The translations under genes were made by a program, and so were the position numbers. This document shows positions 15,946 to 24,529 of a DNA stretch of 33,433 nt, piece after piece. Location: positions 1-33,433 of the forward strand of contig CACNWH010000013.1 in assembly GCA_902624105.1 (NCBI GenBank), given 5' to 3'. Under the pieces are notes generated by a model. That model made no database searches. It was given only the letters and a program-made list of their open reading frames with translations, and was not told where the DNA came from. Numbering within the stretch: position 1 is the stretch's first letter; each line of letters begins with the position of its first letter. The stretch is from an uncultured Prochlorococcus sp. (lineage in GTDB: Bacteria > Cyanobacteriota > Cyanobacteriia > PCC-6307 > Cyanobiaceae).

Positions 15946-16173
15946 ATGGTTGAATTGAGCTTATTGACCTTATTAAATCTAGTTGGTAATAATTTTTGTG
16001 AATATAGAAACATTGGGCACGATAATTATAAATCTCTTTTATTGGCATATAGTGATGCTAGTCATGAATTTGGACCATTAGAAGTAAAAAATGTAATTGA
16101 AAATTCAGATAATTTTAAAGTAGCTGCAATTGCTGTAGCTGCAGTTAAATGTCCAAATTATATTATGGAATAA
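15946..16173 (+). CDS. Hypothetical 75-residue protein
   Basis: The product starts MVELSLLTLLNLVGNNFCEY, with a short hydrophobic start, then a polar region, then NFKVAAIAVAAVKCPNYIME. It looks like a small folded protein with two cysteines. The family is unknown. Its TAA overlaps the ATG of the next gene by one base (TAATG), so the two are likely translationally coupled. Confidence 0.6.
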   Translation: MVELSLLTLLNLVGNNFCEYRNIGHDNYKSLLLAYSDASHEFGPLEVKNVIENSDNFKVAAIAVAAVKCPNYIME

Positions 16174-16439
16174 TGAGATTTGAAATTAAAACCGATCAAA
16201 ATAGATTTACAGATAAATTATCATTATCGTTTGCGATATCAATAATTACTTTTTTTGCAATTCTTTTTACAAATATCGCCCTGAATATAAACAAACTAAC
16301 CCACTATTATGAAATAAATTATTTATGTAGATTAATTCTTGTAGATAAATCACAAAGTAATTTCAAAAAATTATCTAAGTTGACTAAACAATTAAAAAAA
16401 CAAAAAATTTGGGATTTCTGTAGAGAATTCAGCTTTTGA
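16173..16439 (+). CDS. Small one-span membrane protein, coupled to upstream gene
   Basis: The ATG at 16173 overlaps the preceding stop (TAATG). It gives 88 residues starting MRFEIKTDQNRF, with one hydrophobic helix at about residues 16-38 (LSFAISIITFFAILFTNIAL) and a very basic tail rich in Lys. The family is unrecognised. The gene ends 6 bases from the convergent ABC permease gene. Confidence 0.6.
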   Translation: MRFEIKTDQNRFTDKLSLSFAISIITFFAILFTNIALNINKLTHYYEINYLCRLILVDKSQSNFKKLSKLTKQLKKQKIWDFCREFSF

Positions 16440-16445
16440 ATTTTA

Positions 16446-17240
16446 TTAACTTGAAGCAGAGGTATAGAATTTCAAAGCATATTTCCAAAATCTCCGAGAA
16501 AAAATTAAAAAAGTCATAGATACTAAAATTTCTAAAATTATTTTCCATGCAGGAGATAATCCTAGTAAAACCTCTGATGGAATAGTTGTTATAAAAGTGA
16601 TTGGAATAACAGTACTAAAAAATATTCTTAAAGAAAAAGAAAATGAATCCATTGGAAATCGACCCATATATAAAAAAGATCGTAAAACTTCAGTAGCATT
16701 CCAAGTCTTGACAAACCATATGGTAGTTGTGGATATTAAAAACCACAAACTATATAATATTGAGATTGAACAAATTAATGTAATTATTAATAAATTTAAG
16801 GACCAAATTGTAAAAGATATATTATTTAGATAAAAACAATAACTGAGAACAAAAAAACCTAGTAGTATTTCTATTAATCCTGTAGGCGAAATTCTTTTAA
16901 AAGAAATCCAAAATTGACTATCTATTGGCTTTAGTAATACATAATCTAAAGTTCCTTCCCTAATGTATTTTACAATTTCCTTTAAATTAGGATTAAACCA
17001 TGTATTTGTAACTCCATTTAAAATCGTATAGATACCTTGTATTATTAATGCCTGGTTGAAATCCCATCCGCCTATCTTATCTGTATTTGAGAAGAATATA
17101 GATAGTAAAAAAACGCTTCCAATAAGTCCTAAAATAGAAGTTAATAAGTCAATAAATAAATTAATCTTGTACTCCAATTCAATAGAAAAGGAGGAATAAT
17201 TAAAATAAGAATAAACTTGTAAATACTTTTTTATATTCAT
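16446..17240 (-). CDS. ABC-2 type exporter permease (COG3694-like)
   Basis: The ATG at 17240 overlaps the upstream permease stop as ATGA, so I take this rather than the ATG at 17279, which would overlap by 43 bases. The product is 264 residues with six hydrophobic spans and starts MNIKKYLQVYSYF. Features include LIQGIYTILNGVTNTWFNPNLKEIVKYIREGTLDYVL cut into its usual positions, the segment REGTLDYVLLKPID that is typical of these permeases. It is the third gene of an operon with the second permease and the ATPase. Confidence 0.8.
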   Translation of the reverse strand: MNIKKYLQVYSYFNYSSFSIELEYKINLFIDLLTSILGLIGSVFLLSIFFSNTDKIGGWDFNQALIIQGIYTILNGVTNTWFNPNLKEIVKYIREGTLDYVLLKPIDSQFWISFKRISPTGLIEILLGFFVLSYCFYLNNISFTIWSLNLLIITLICSISILYSLWFLISTTTIWFVKTWNATEVLRSFLYMGRFPMDSFSFSLRIFFSTVIPITFITTIPSEVLLGLSPAWKIILEILVSMTFLIFSRRFWKYALKFYTSASS

Positions 17241-18028
17241 AAACCCATAGCAGTAAACTTTTTTGTTCCAGATTTCCATACTTTTTTAAAAATAGAAAAA
17301 AATAAAATAATCCATAAAAGCTGTACTATGATACCTTCCATTATGTTGGCTTTATTACCAGATAAGATACTTGCTGGGAGATCTATTAAATAAGGGAAAG
17401 GGGTCAAATAAATCCAAGATTTTACATAGTAAGGAAATGATGAAACTGGAGCTAACAATCCAGAGAGAAATAATGTAGGAATAAATAATAATTTTTCAAT
17501 TGAGCTTGCTTTCTCAGTCCAGAAACAAAAACTAGCGATAATTGATTGCATAAGAAATTGTATTAAGAAAGAGAAAAAAGTGCTTATGAGTGCAATTATT
17601 ATTGTCAATATGGAAGGTATCCATAAACTTTGTGGATTAAATATAAAAAAAAATATAGCTATTAGCAATGCAAAGGGAAACCTTGTTATTTGTTCAGCAA
17701 GATGTTGAGCAAAATATCTTATGAATGGATGTAAAGGTTGAATTAGAAATGGGGATACTCTACCTAAAAGAGCATCTTCTTCAAATGTGAATACAACCCA
17801 AACTACAGAAAATTGCCTAACAAAAAATGCACTTAAAAAATATCTAGAAAGCATTATATTACTTATATTTATTGATTCGTTTAATCCATTATTTGTCCAT
17901 ATATTCAGCATGAAAAATGGAATAACCCCTGAAATAGCCCATAAAGCAATTTCAGCTCTGTATTCAAGCATATTTGCATATTGGGTTTTAAATAAAGTAC
18001 TGTATTTATAAATTGATGAATTTTTCAT
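17237..18028 (-). CDS. ABC-2 type exporter permease (COG4587-like)
   Basis: A 263-residue protein with about six spans. It starts MKNSSIYKYSTLFKTQYANM followed by LEYRAEIALWAI. The segment EEDALLGRVSPFLIQPLHP corresponds to the REGxLxxxLLxPL loop shared with the partner permease. The pair of related but distinct permeases with one ATPase is the usual makeup of this COG4586/4587/3694 group. Its 3' end overlaps the partner's start by 4 bases (ATGA) and its start lies one base from the ATPase stop, so the three genes form a tight operon. Confidence 0.8.
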   Translation of the reverse strand: MKNSSIYKYSTLFKTQYANMLEYRAEIALWAISGVIPFFMLNIWTNNGLNESINISNIMLSRYFLSAFFVRQFSVVWVVFTFEEDALLGRVSPFLIQPLHPFIRYFAQHLAEQITRFPFALLIAIFFFIFNPQSLWIPSILTIIIALISTFFSFLIQFLMQSIIASFCFWTEKASSIEKLLFIPTLFLSGLLAPVSSFPYYVKSWIYLTPFPYLIDLPASILSGNKANIMEGIIVQLLWIILFFSIFKKVWKSGTKKFTAMGL

Positions 18029-18029
18029 T

Positions 18030-19016
18030 TTATTTTTTATTAATTAAAACTTTGCCAATTACCTCATCAATTGGCGGTTCAGTAATCTGCAAATCCTCAA
18101 TATCAAATTTATTTAATATCTCTTTAAGGGTATTTTTAAAATCTAACTTATTTATTGTGAATGTGATTTGATTATCATTGATATTTTTAATTTCTAAGTT
18201 CAACTTTTTTAAATTTTCTATATCTTTTATAGATTTACATATTATTGATACATCTTTATTTGGTGAAAGTTTTGTTAATAATTTCTCAAGTTTTCCATCA
18301 TACGTAATATAACCTTCATGTATACATATCACTCTTTTACAAAGGTAAGTTATATCTTTCATATAATGACTGGTTAAAAGAATTGTTGCACCAGTTTGTT
18401 TATTATAAATTTTAAGAAATTTTCTTAAATTTGCTTGAGCATTTATATCAAGTCCCAATGTAGGCTCATCCAAAAATAAAATGCTAGGTCTATGTATTAG
18501 TGCAGCAAGTAATTCAGCTTTCATACGTTGGCCTAAAGATAGTTTCCTGACAGGCAAATAAAGTTCAGAATCAATTTCTAGCATTTCTGATAATTCTTTA
18601 ATTCGTCTTATGGCTTCTTTCTTTTCTATTCCGTATATTGAAGCGTTTAAATAAAAAGAATCAATAGGTGGTATATCCCATATAAGTTGTTGTTTTTGTC
18701 CCATTATTAAAGTTATTTTTTTTAAAAATGATGCTTCCCTTTCAAAAGGAAGTGAACCAGCTACTGAAATATATCCATTCGATGGATACAGCAAACCACA
18801 TAAAATTTTCAGAATTGTAGTTTTACCTGCGCCATTAGCACCAAGAAATCCAACAATTTCTCCCTTTTTTATTTCAAAATTAATATTTTTAACTACTTTT
18901 TTTTCAATTGTTTTTCTATTGAAAAAATGTTTTATAGTTCCTTGTATACCTGGTCTTTTAGATGATATAGAAAAAGATTTGTTTATATCTTTTACTTCAA
19001 TTATATTTGTTACCAT
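18030..19016 (-). CDS. ABC transporter ATPase (COG4586-like)
   Basis: A 328-residue ATPase with Walker A GANGAGKTT (59-67), signature LSLGQRMKAE (159-168), and Walker B ILFLDEPTLGLD (179-190) with intact Asp and Glu. The extra N-terminal region (RPGIQGTIKHFFNRKTIEKK) and the QKQQLIWDIPPIDSF segment before the signature are hallmarks of COG4586 ATPases. A C-terminal extension of about 90 residues follows. It powers the two permeases downstream for export of an unidentified substrate. First gene of the operon; the start is ATG 19016. Confidence 0.9.
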   Translation of the reverse strand: MVTNIIEVKDINKSFSISSKRPGIQGTIKHFFNRKTIEKKVVKNINFEIKKGEIVGFLGANGAGKTTILKILCGLLYPSNGYISVAGSLPFEREASFLKKITLIMGQKQQLIWDIPPIDSFYLNASIYGIEKKEAIRRIKELSEMLEIDSELYLPVRKLSLGQRMKAELLAALIHRPSILFLDEPTLGLDINAQANLRKFLKIYNKQTGATILLTSHYMKDITYLCKRVICIHEGYITYDGKLEKLLTKLSPNKDVSIICKSIKDIENLKKLNLEIKNINDNQITFTINKLDFKNTLKEILNKFDIEDLQITEPPIDEVIGKVLINKK

Positions 19017-19093
19017 TTTTAATTATTTTATATAATTTAACTTATTTTCTATCTCAAATGTGAGGTTTTATTAGCTATATTTTTTTTATTTAA

Positions 19094-19477
19094 TTAAAAG
19101 ATGTCTTTTAAGGAGTAAATTAACCAAGAAAAAAAGTTAATAGGATTAATAAGTTCTTTAACATTTTTTTTTGGTTTGTATTTTAATTCCTTTACCAAAT
19201 TACTTAAAATATTTTTCTCTATCGAATCAGCTTTTGGAATTATTTTACCGTTTTCATCAAGTATTTCAATCTCATTTTCAAAAAACCATTCTTCTTCTCC
19301 ATTTGAAAACTCAACAATAACTCCGACTCCTTTTCCATCCGTTAATCTAAAATCCTTTACTTTAAAACTAGAACTATCTTTGATTGCATTGAGTGTTTTA
19401 GAAGATAATCTGTCCTTTGAGAGATTAGCATTAATTTTTACAAGTGATCCTACTTTTACTAAATCTAAAAATTCCAT
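19094..19477 (-). CDS. DUF2862 domain protein
   Basis: The 127-residue product starts MEFLDLVKVGSLVKINANL and has KGVGVIVEFSNGEEEWFFENEIEIL (split here for reading: G-V-IVEFSNG then WFFENEIEIL, residues about 52-74), the SH3-like core of DUF2862 (PF11061), common in cyanobacteria. A second part of about 45 residues with several Lys and a final hydrophobic NFFSWLIYSLKDIF follows, perhaps a membrane-touching helix. The function is unknown. Confidence 0.8.
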   Translation of the reverse strand: MEFLDLVKVGSLVKINANLSKDRLSSKTLNAIKDSSSFKVKDFRLTDGKGVGVIVEFSNGEEEWFFENEIEILDENGKIIPKADSIEKNILSNLVKELKYKPKKNVKELINPINFFSWLIYSLKDIF

Positions 19478-19533
19478 TTATTTAAACTACCACACCTAAA
19501 TAAAATTTGAGTGAAAAATATTAATTTTAAACT

Positions 19534-19689
19534 TTATTTTTTATTCGAAAGTTTAAATACTGCTTCAAGAATCCTTTTTATAGAAATAGCCAATATTCTT
19601 AAAAAAACAAATCCTATTCCAAGCCATCCTAGTAAAACGGTAATAGATAACAAACTTGAACCTAAATCCTTTTGAAGTAAATCAGACAT
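19534..19689 (-). CDS. Small one-span membrane protein
   Basis: An ATG at 19689 opens a 51-codon frame ending TAA at 19534. The product starts MSDLLQKDLGSSLLSITVLL, then GWLGIGFVFLRILAISIKRIL, so one hydrophobic helix at about residues 13-33 is followed by a basic amphipathic end. The clean frame and plausible topology support a real gene. The family is unknown. Confidence 0.55.
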   Translation of the reverse strand: MSDLLQKDLGSSLLSITVLLGWLGIGFVFLRILAISIKRILEAVFKLSNKK

Positions 19690-19760
19690 AATTTAGATAA
19701 TTTACCTAATTAAAACTATCTTTATAATATCTTTCAATAGATTTTTTAGTTAAAATAAAA

Positions 19761-19901
19761 TTATCTATATCTACTACCCTTAAACCACATACTTTTTGGA
19801 GATTCCGTAATTCTATTTTTATCGACCAAGTATTTATTAATATCTGATTTTAAAAAGTTTGATATTTTATTTTTAATATCTTTTTCTAAAATTGTAATCA
19901 T
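19761..19901 (-). CDS. Hypothetical small protein, possible upstream CTG start
   Basis: From ATG 19901 the product is 46 residues, starting MITILEKDIKNKISNFLKSD and ending SMWFKGSRYR. The frame stays open upstream to a CTG at 19956-19958, and the added residues (KKLENYWLYVKVKESFYE) look as coding as the rest, giving 65 residues. No standard start occurs in that extension. The true start is unsettled. Mixed charged and aromatic content suggests a soluble protein of unknown role. Confidence 0.45.
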   Translation of the reverse strand: MITILEKDIKNKISNFLKSDINKYLVDKNRITESPKSMWFKGSRYR

Positions 19902-20087
19902 TTCATAAAAACTTTCTTTTACTTTTACATATAACCAATAGTTTTCAAGTTTTTTCAGAAAATTAAGTTAAATTTGTTTTCTTTGTATTCTAAATTACAT
20001 TTTAACTTATTTTATTTTGGTTTTTTAATTTAAATTATTGACTTATAAAAGAAGTAAGTTATATTAATGATAATTTTTATTTAATGC

Positions 20088-20279
20088 ATGAATAAAGAAC
20101 TTGAATCTTTTGACTTATTTGTAGATGATATTATTTCATCTGAAGACAATTTATTGAAAGGTGAGCTTGATTTTTTATTAATGCAGTACATTTTTGATTC
20201 CTTAGAGCTTGAAAATTTAAAGGATCATAATGAAACTATTAATTCAGAAGACTATACTGATTCATATTTAGTTGCTTAG
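20088..20279 (+). CDS. Small acidic protein
   Basis: A 63-residue, strongly acidic product (MNKELESFDLFVDDIISSED and so on, ending TDSYLVA), with a Leu-rich middle LLMQYIFDSLEL. No signal or membrane span. A small partner-binding protein would fit but is a guess. Followed 3 bases later by a 44-codon gene, probably on the same mRNA. Confidence 0.5.
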   Translation: MNKELESFDLFVDDIISSEDNLLKGELDFLLMQYIFDSLELENLKDHNETINSEDYTDSYLVA

Positions 20280-20282
20280 ATA

Positions 20283-20417
20283 ATGTTAAAAATTCTTTAT
20301 GATAAATTTTGGTATCCCTTTTTTGGAAAAATCTTATCTAAATTTGTTTTTTTAATAGAAGGTAATAAAAATAATAATAAAAGATCTATTGATAAATCCA
20401 ATCAAGCAAAAGATTAA
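20283..20417 (+). CDS. Small basic protein
   Basis: An ATG at 20283, 3 bases after the previous stop, opens a 44-codon frame ending TAA at 20417. The product MLKILYDKFWYPFFGKILSK has an aromatic, amphipathic start, then a polar Asn/Lys-rich tail. The close spacing to the acidic 63-residue gene, and the opposite charges, make a pair possible (inference). The family is unknown. Confidence 0.45.
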   Translation: MLKILYDKFWYPFFGKILSKFVFLIEGNKNNNKRSIDKSNQAKD

Positions 20418-20509
20418 GCTATCTTTAAAACATTTTTATATTGATTACAACAAATTTCATTCCTTAGTTTATTTATTTATTGCAAGTTTTAAATAAGTAC
20501 CTCAGGATA

Positions 20510-20704
20510 ATGAATAATTTAAATAGCTCAAAAGCAAGTGTTTTAAAGCCATATACAGTACATTATCGAAATTTTAATAATATTCGCTTTGAAAGTTGCT
20601 TTTATGCATTTGATGCTTTTGAGGCAAGAGCACTAGCAATGGAATTCAATAAATACATACATGATCATCCAAGCAGTATTGATCTTATAAGGTGTGAGAA
20701 TTAA
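20510..20704 (+). CDS. Hypothetical 64-residue protein
   Basis: I take the ATG at 20510 as start (MNNLNSSKASVLKPY); a TTG at 20480 would add ten residues. The core reads YTVHYRNFNNIRFESCFYAFDAFEARALAMEFNKYIHDHP, cut here to show a strand followed by a helix, a compact alpha/beta shape. No family is recognised, but the composition looks like a conserved small soluble protein. It ends 24 bases from the convergent gpgS gene. Confidence 0.6.
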   Translation: MNNLNSSKASVLKPYTVHYRNFNNIRFESCFYAFDAFEARALAMEFNKYIHDHPSSIDLIRCEN

Positions 20705-20728
20705 AAAATTTTGTAGCTTTTTTTATTC

Positions 20729-21925
20729 TTAAACTAAATCTTTTGATCCAGAAATTGCTAGATCTTCTTGCAAACCCTTCTCACAAGATAAGACACGAGA
20801 CCAACTAGGTAATTGTTGTGTAGCGGGACTTTTTAAGAAATTTTCGGTAGCAGGTCTAAGTAATTTTGCAAATTTTTGTACAGATAGTTCCTCTTCATGT
20901 CTATCGTATGGAATTTTATTTATCGCAGAATCTAATCCAAATTGTTTAACTCTATCTTCCCCAACCCTTTTATAGAGTACTTCTAATGTGGATAATTTTG
21001 TATTAGTTAATGTTTCCGCTTGGTGTTCCATCAATCCTCTTAAAACACTTGATAAAATTTCAGTACACATTCGTTGTAAACCGTCTTTTGAAGATGATCC
21101 AATATTTTTGTGTTTATGATCAAATAGACCTAAATCTACTTGTGCTATTTTTGATGTCCTCACATTCCTATAGACCTCTGAAAGAAGGCCAATCTCTAAT
21201 CCCCAGTCACAAGGAATTCTTAGATTCATCGCAAGATCCTTAGTAAATGCAAATTCTCCTGCTAATGGATATCTAAATGACTGAAGATATTGAAGGAATG
21301 GGCCTTTCCCTACCAATTGCTCTAAGCTTGCTAATAGTGGGCCAACAAATAGTCTTGTTGCTCTCCCCTGTAATTGATTTGTTTCTAAGGATAATCTGCT
21401 ATAGAAAGCTTTTACATATGAGATTCCATATGAATCATCTAATAAAGGTAGAATCATTTTTGAGGGATATAATGAACTGAAGGTTCTTATATCAGCATCA
21501 AATAATGCAACTACTTCAGATTTTCTAGTTGCTACTCCTATCCCTTGCCAAACTGCCCATCCTTTTCCAGGTGTCCCCAATAATTCAAGACCATTACTTT
21601 CTTGAGATTTGAGAAGTTCTATAACTGATGGTGAATTCGTCCATTGTAAATGAACAGGAAATGGCATTGATTCAAAAAAGGATTTTGCAGCTTTAACTTG
21701 CTCTTTCGATTTCGCAGACAATGCAATAACAAGCTCGTTTAAACCATTTAAATTTTTCAGAACTTCTCTAATAGATTTTAGTGCGGGTCTCTCAAACTCT
21801 TCATATAAGCAAGGAATTAATATTGCAGTTGGTCTGTTCTTTAAACCTTTATTTAATTCTTTGATTAAATCTTTCGTAATACCATATTCATGAATTGTTG
21901 TGATTAATCCTTGTTGAAAGTCCAT
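20729..21925 (-). CDS. gpgS: Glucosyl-3-phosphoglycerate synthase (GT81-like)
   Basis: A 398-residue GT-A fold glycosyltransferase. The nucleotide-sugar pocket begins TAILIPCLYEEFERPAL (33-49); G120-K121-G122 and VVALFDADIRTF with the metal-binding D143-A-D145 follow, as in GpgS. The product is glucosyl-3-phosphoglycerate from NDP-glucose and 3-phosphoglycerate, dephosphorylated by GpgP to glucosylglycerate, a compatible solute known from marine picocyanobacteria. The gene is divergent from the GH13 phosphorylase, and their 5' ends overlap or nearly touch. The call is firm from motif and context. Confidence 0.88.
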   Translation of the reverse strand: MDFQQGLITTIHEYGITKDLIKELNKGLKNRPTAILIPCLYEEFERPALKSIREVLKNLNGLNELVIALSAKSKEQVKAAKSFFESMPFPVHLQWTNSPSVIELLKSQESNGLELLGTPGKGWAVWQGIGVATRKSEVVALFDADIRTFSSLYPSKMILPLLDDSYGISYVKAFYSRLSLETNQLQGRATRLFVGPLLASLEQLVGKGPFLQYLQSFRYPLAGEFAFTKDLAMNLRIPCDWGLEIGLLSEVYRNVRTSKIAQVDLGLFDHKHKNIGSSSKDGLQRMCTEILSSVLRGLMEHQAETLTNTKLSTLEVLYKRVGEDRVKQFGLDSAINKIPYDRHEEELSVQKFAKLLRPATENFLKSPATQQLPSWSRVLSCEKGLQEDLAISGSKDLV

Positions 21926-23728
21926 TTGCTAATTGATGTGCAGAATAGTAGTAGTAATAATTTCGAAAATTTATTCAAAGTAATGAAAAATGATTTAGAT
22001 AGATTTAATCTTAAAGAATTGTTGGAAATAATATACCATCACCATGATAGCGAAGATTTAAATGTAGTTTTATCTCAGTTATCAAAAATACTAAGTAAAT
22101 ACCAATGTGAATCTGGTTTTATAAATATGGAAAGAATTATTCCATGGAACCAAAATCATTCTGTTTTAATAACTTATGCTGATTCAGTTCAAAAAGAAGG
22201 TGAGCAAACATTAGTGACTTTAAATATTATTCTGGAAAAGTATTTCAAGGAATTATCTAAAGTAGTCCATGTTCTTCCATTTTTAAGGGCAACAAGTGAT
22301 GGTGGATTTGCAGTCTCAAGTCATAAATTATTAGATGAAAAATTTGGGAACTGGAATGATTTAAAAAATTTATCTAAAAGACATATTTTGATGGCTGATT
22401 TAGTTCTTAATCATGTTTCATCCTCTCATCCCTGGGTACAACAGTTTAAAAAAGGAGAAGAACCAGGTTTATCAAATATTTTTGCACCTTCAAAAAATTT
22501 AGATTGGAGTAATGTAATTAGACCGAGAAGTTCCTCCTTATTCTCACAAATTAATACTAGTGTTGGCCCGAAGCAGGTCTGGACAACCTTCGGCCCTGAT
22601 CAGGTTGATTTAAATTGGCAAAATCCTAGGATGCTCATTGAGTTTTTAAATCTATTTATTTTATATATTAATAATGGAATTAAGTGGTTTAGATTAGATG
22701 CCGTTGGATTTATTTGGAAACAATCTGGAACTACCTGTTTAAATCTTTCAAAAGCTCATTGTATTGTAAAAGTATTAAGAAAAAAACTTTCTAGTCTCTT
22801 AAGTGATGGAGTTTTAATAACCGAGACAAATGTTCCGCAGAAAGAAAATCTTTCTTATCTTGAGACAGAGGATGAAGCTCATATGGCTTATAATTTTCCT
22901 CTCCCACCTCTTTTACTAGAGGCAGTAATCACTTCACGTGCAGACATATTAAATACCTGGATATATAATTGGCCAGTATTACCAGAAAATACAACTCTTT
23001 TTAATTTCACTGCTTCTCATGATGGAGTAGGTTTGAGACCTTTAGAAGGTTTAATGAATGAAGAGCGAATAAAAGAACTACTTATTAATTGTGAAAAAAG
23101 AGGGGGACTTATTAGTCATAGAAGGCTATTTAACGGAGAAGATAAGCCTTATGAGTTAAATATAAGTTGGTGGAGTGCCATGGAAGATTCTAGTAGAGAT
23201 ACTAAACGTTTTCAGCAGGAAAGGTTTATTTTGTCTCAACTTCTCGTAATGGCATTAAAAGGTGTCCCGGCGTTCTATTTACCAGCTTTATTAGGATCTG
23301 GCAATGATATCAAGAAATTTTCAATTACAGGGGAAAGAAGGGATTTAAATCGTGAAAAATTTGACTTTGATAAATTAATAATAAAATTAGAAGATAAGAA
23401 TTCTATAGCAAGCAAAAACTTAAAAATTTTAAGTAGCGCTATGAAAATAAGATCAAAAATTAAATCATTTCATCCATCTGCAGAAATGAAATGCTTAACA
23501 AAAGGAAGGAGTGATATAGTAGCAATTCATAGAACGTTTGAAAAAAGTTCAATATTTGCAATACATAATATGACAGACAATAAATTGAATTTTTCAATTG
23601 ATGATTCTTTAAAATCTTCCTTAAAAGATGTATTTATTTATTGTGATTATTTATCTGATAAACAATATAGTAATTTAAATTTTGTTCTTGATCCTTTTCA
23701 AGTATTATGGATAGGGAAATATAAATGA
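21911..23728 (+). CDS. GH13_18 sucrose-phosphorylase-family enzyme, probably glucosylglycerate phosphorylase
   Basis: A 605-residue GH13 protein. Region I is DLVLNHVSSSHPW (163-175), the nucleophile RLDAVGF with D263, the acid/base ITETNVP with E305, and the third carboxylate SHDGVG with D372, so it looks active. The family makes glucose-1-phosphate from sucrose, glucosylglycerol or glucosylglycerate by phosphorolysis. Placed between gpgS, a GpgP-like phosphatase and a glycerate kinase, glucosylglycerate phosphorylase is the best fit. The TTG at 21911 overlaps gpgS by 15 bases; a GTG at 21935 or an ATG at 21980 would avoid this. The stop overlaps the next gene by 4 bases (ATGA). Confidence 0.82.
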   Translation: MLKVHLLIDVQNSSSNNFENLFKVMKNDLDRFNLKELLEIIYHHHDSEDLNVVLSQLSKILSKYQCESGFINMERIIPWNQNHSVLITYADSVQKEGEQTLVTLNIILEKYFKELSKVVHVLPFLRATSDGGFAVSSHKLLDEKFGNWNDLKNLSKRHILMADLVLNHVSSSHPWVQQFKKGEEPGLSNIFAPSKNLDWSNVIRPRSSSLFSQINTSVGPKQVWTTFGPDQVDLNWQNPRMLIEFLNLFILYINNGIKWFRLDAVGFIWKQSGTTCLNLSKAHCIVKVLRKKLSSLLSDGVLITETNVPQKENLSYLETEDEAHMAYNFPLPPLLLEAVITSRADILNTWIYNWPVLPENTTLFNFTASHDGVGLRPLEGLMNEERIKELLINCEKRGGLISHRRLFNGEDKPYELNISWWSAMEDSSRDTKRFQQERFILSQLLVMALKGVPAFYLPALLGSGNDIKKFSITGERRDLNREKFDFDKLIIKLEDKNSIASKNLKILSSAMKIRSKIKSFHPSAEMKCLTKGRSDIVAIHRTFEKSSIFAIHNMTDNKLNFSIDDSLKSSLKDVFIYCDYLSDKQYSNLNFVLDPFQVLWIGKYK

Positions 23729-24522
23729 TTAACAATTCAAAAATTTGGATAGTGTCGGATGTTGATGGTACACTTATGGATCATTTTTATGATCTAACAC
23801 CAGCAAAAGAGACAATTATCTTGTTACAAAGAATAGGAATTCCAGTAATTCTTTGTACTAGTAAAACAAAATCAGAAGTAAAGATTATTAGAGATGATCT
23901 AAATTTAAAGGATCCTTACATTGTGGAAAATGGCGGTGCAATATATGGAGAAAATCCTGATGGTAAAGAATGGGAAATCATATTAGGTAAAAGTTATTCT
24001 ATTTTGGAGAAAATTCTTAATAATCTCTCTGAGAATATAAATTTTAAATTAAGACCCCTTAATTCATTATCCGATGATGAAGCTAAAAATTTAACAGGCC
24101 TTGAGGGAGAATCTCTTAATTTAATGAGAGATAGACATTGGAGTATGCCATTTTTAAACCCACCAGATAATTTTGAAAAAGATTTAAAGAAACTTTGTGA
24201 AATATATGATGTTGATATCTTTAGAGGAAACAGAATGAGTCATTTGCTTTCTAAAAATTCTAATAAAGGAATAGCCATAAAAAAACTTTTAAGCAAAAAC
24301 AAAAATTTAAATGTACAAATAATTGGTTTAGGTGATTCTCCAAATGATTTACCACTTTTAATGAATTCAAACTATAAGATTGTTATATCAGGTATTAAAG
24401 GGCCAAATCATTTACTTTTAAATGAATTAAAAGGAACAGAATTTTTTATTTCAAAAAAACCGCATGGATATGGATGGAAAGATGAAGTTACCAAATTAAT
24501 TACAAAGTTATCTAATACATGA
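23725..24522 (+). CDS. gpgP: HAD phosphatase, glucosyl-3-phosphoglycerate / mannosyl-3-phosphoglycerate phosphatase type
   Basis: A 265-residue Cof/MPGP-type HAD protein. Motif I is VSDVDGTLMD (D12, D14), motif II is ILCTSKTKSE, typical of the MPGP group, and the end motif is GLGDSPNDLPLL. PYIVENGGAIYGEN and the cap region with MRDRHWSMPF are also typical. It should remove the phosphate from glucosyl-3-phosphoglycerate to complete solute synthesis, paired with gpgS. It overlaps the phosphorylase stop by 4 bases and is followed 7 bases later by the glycerate kinase gene. Confidence 0.85.
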   Translation: MINNSKIWIVSDVDGTLMDHFYDLTPAKETIILLQRIGIPVILCTSKTKSEVKIIRDDLNLKDPYIVENGGAIYGENPDGKEWEIILGKSYSILEKILNNLSENINFKLRPLNSLSDDEAKNLTGLEGESLNLMRDRHWSMPFLNPPDNFEKDLKKLCEIYDVDIFRGNRMSHLLSKNSNKGIAIKKLLSKNKNLNVQIIGLGDSPNDLPLLMNSNYKIVISGIKGPNHLLLNELKGTEFFISKKPHGYGWKDEVTKLITKLSNT

Positions 24523-24529
24523 TTTCTAT

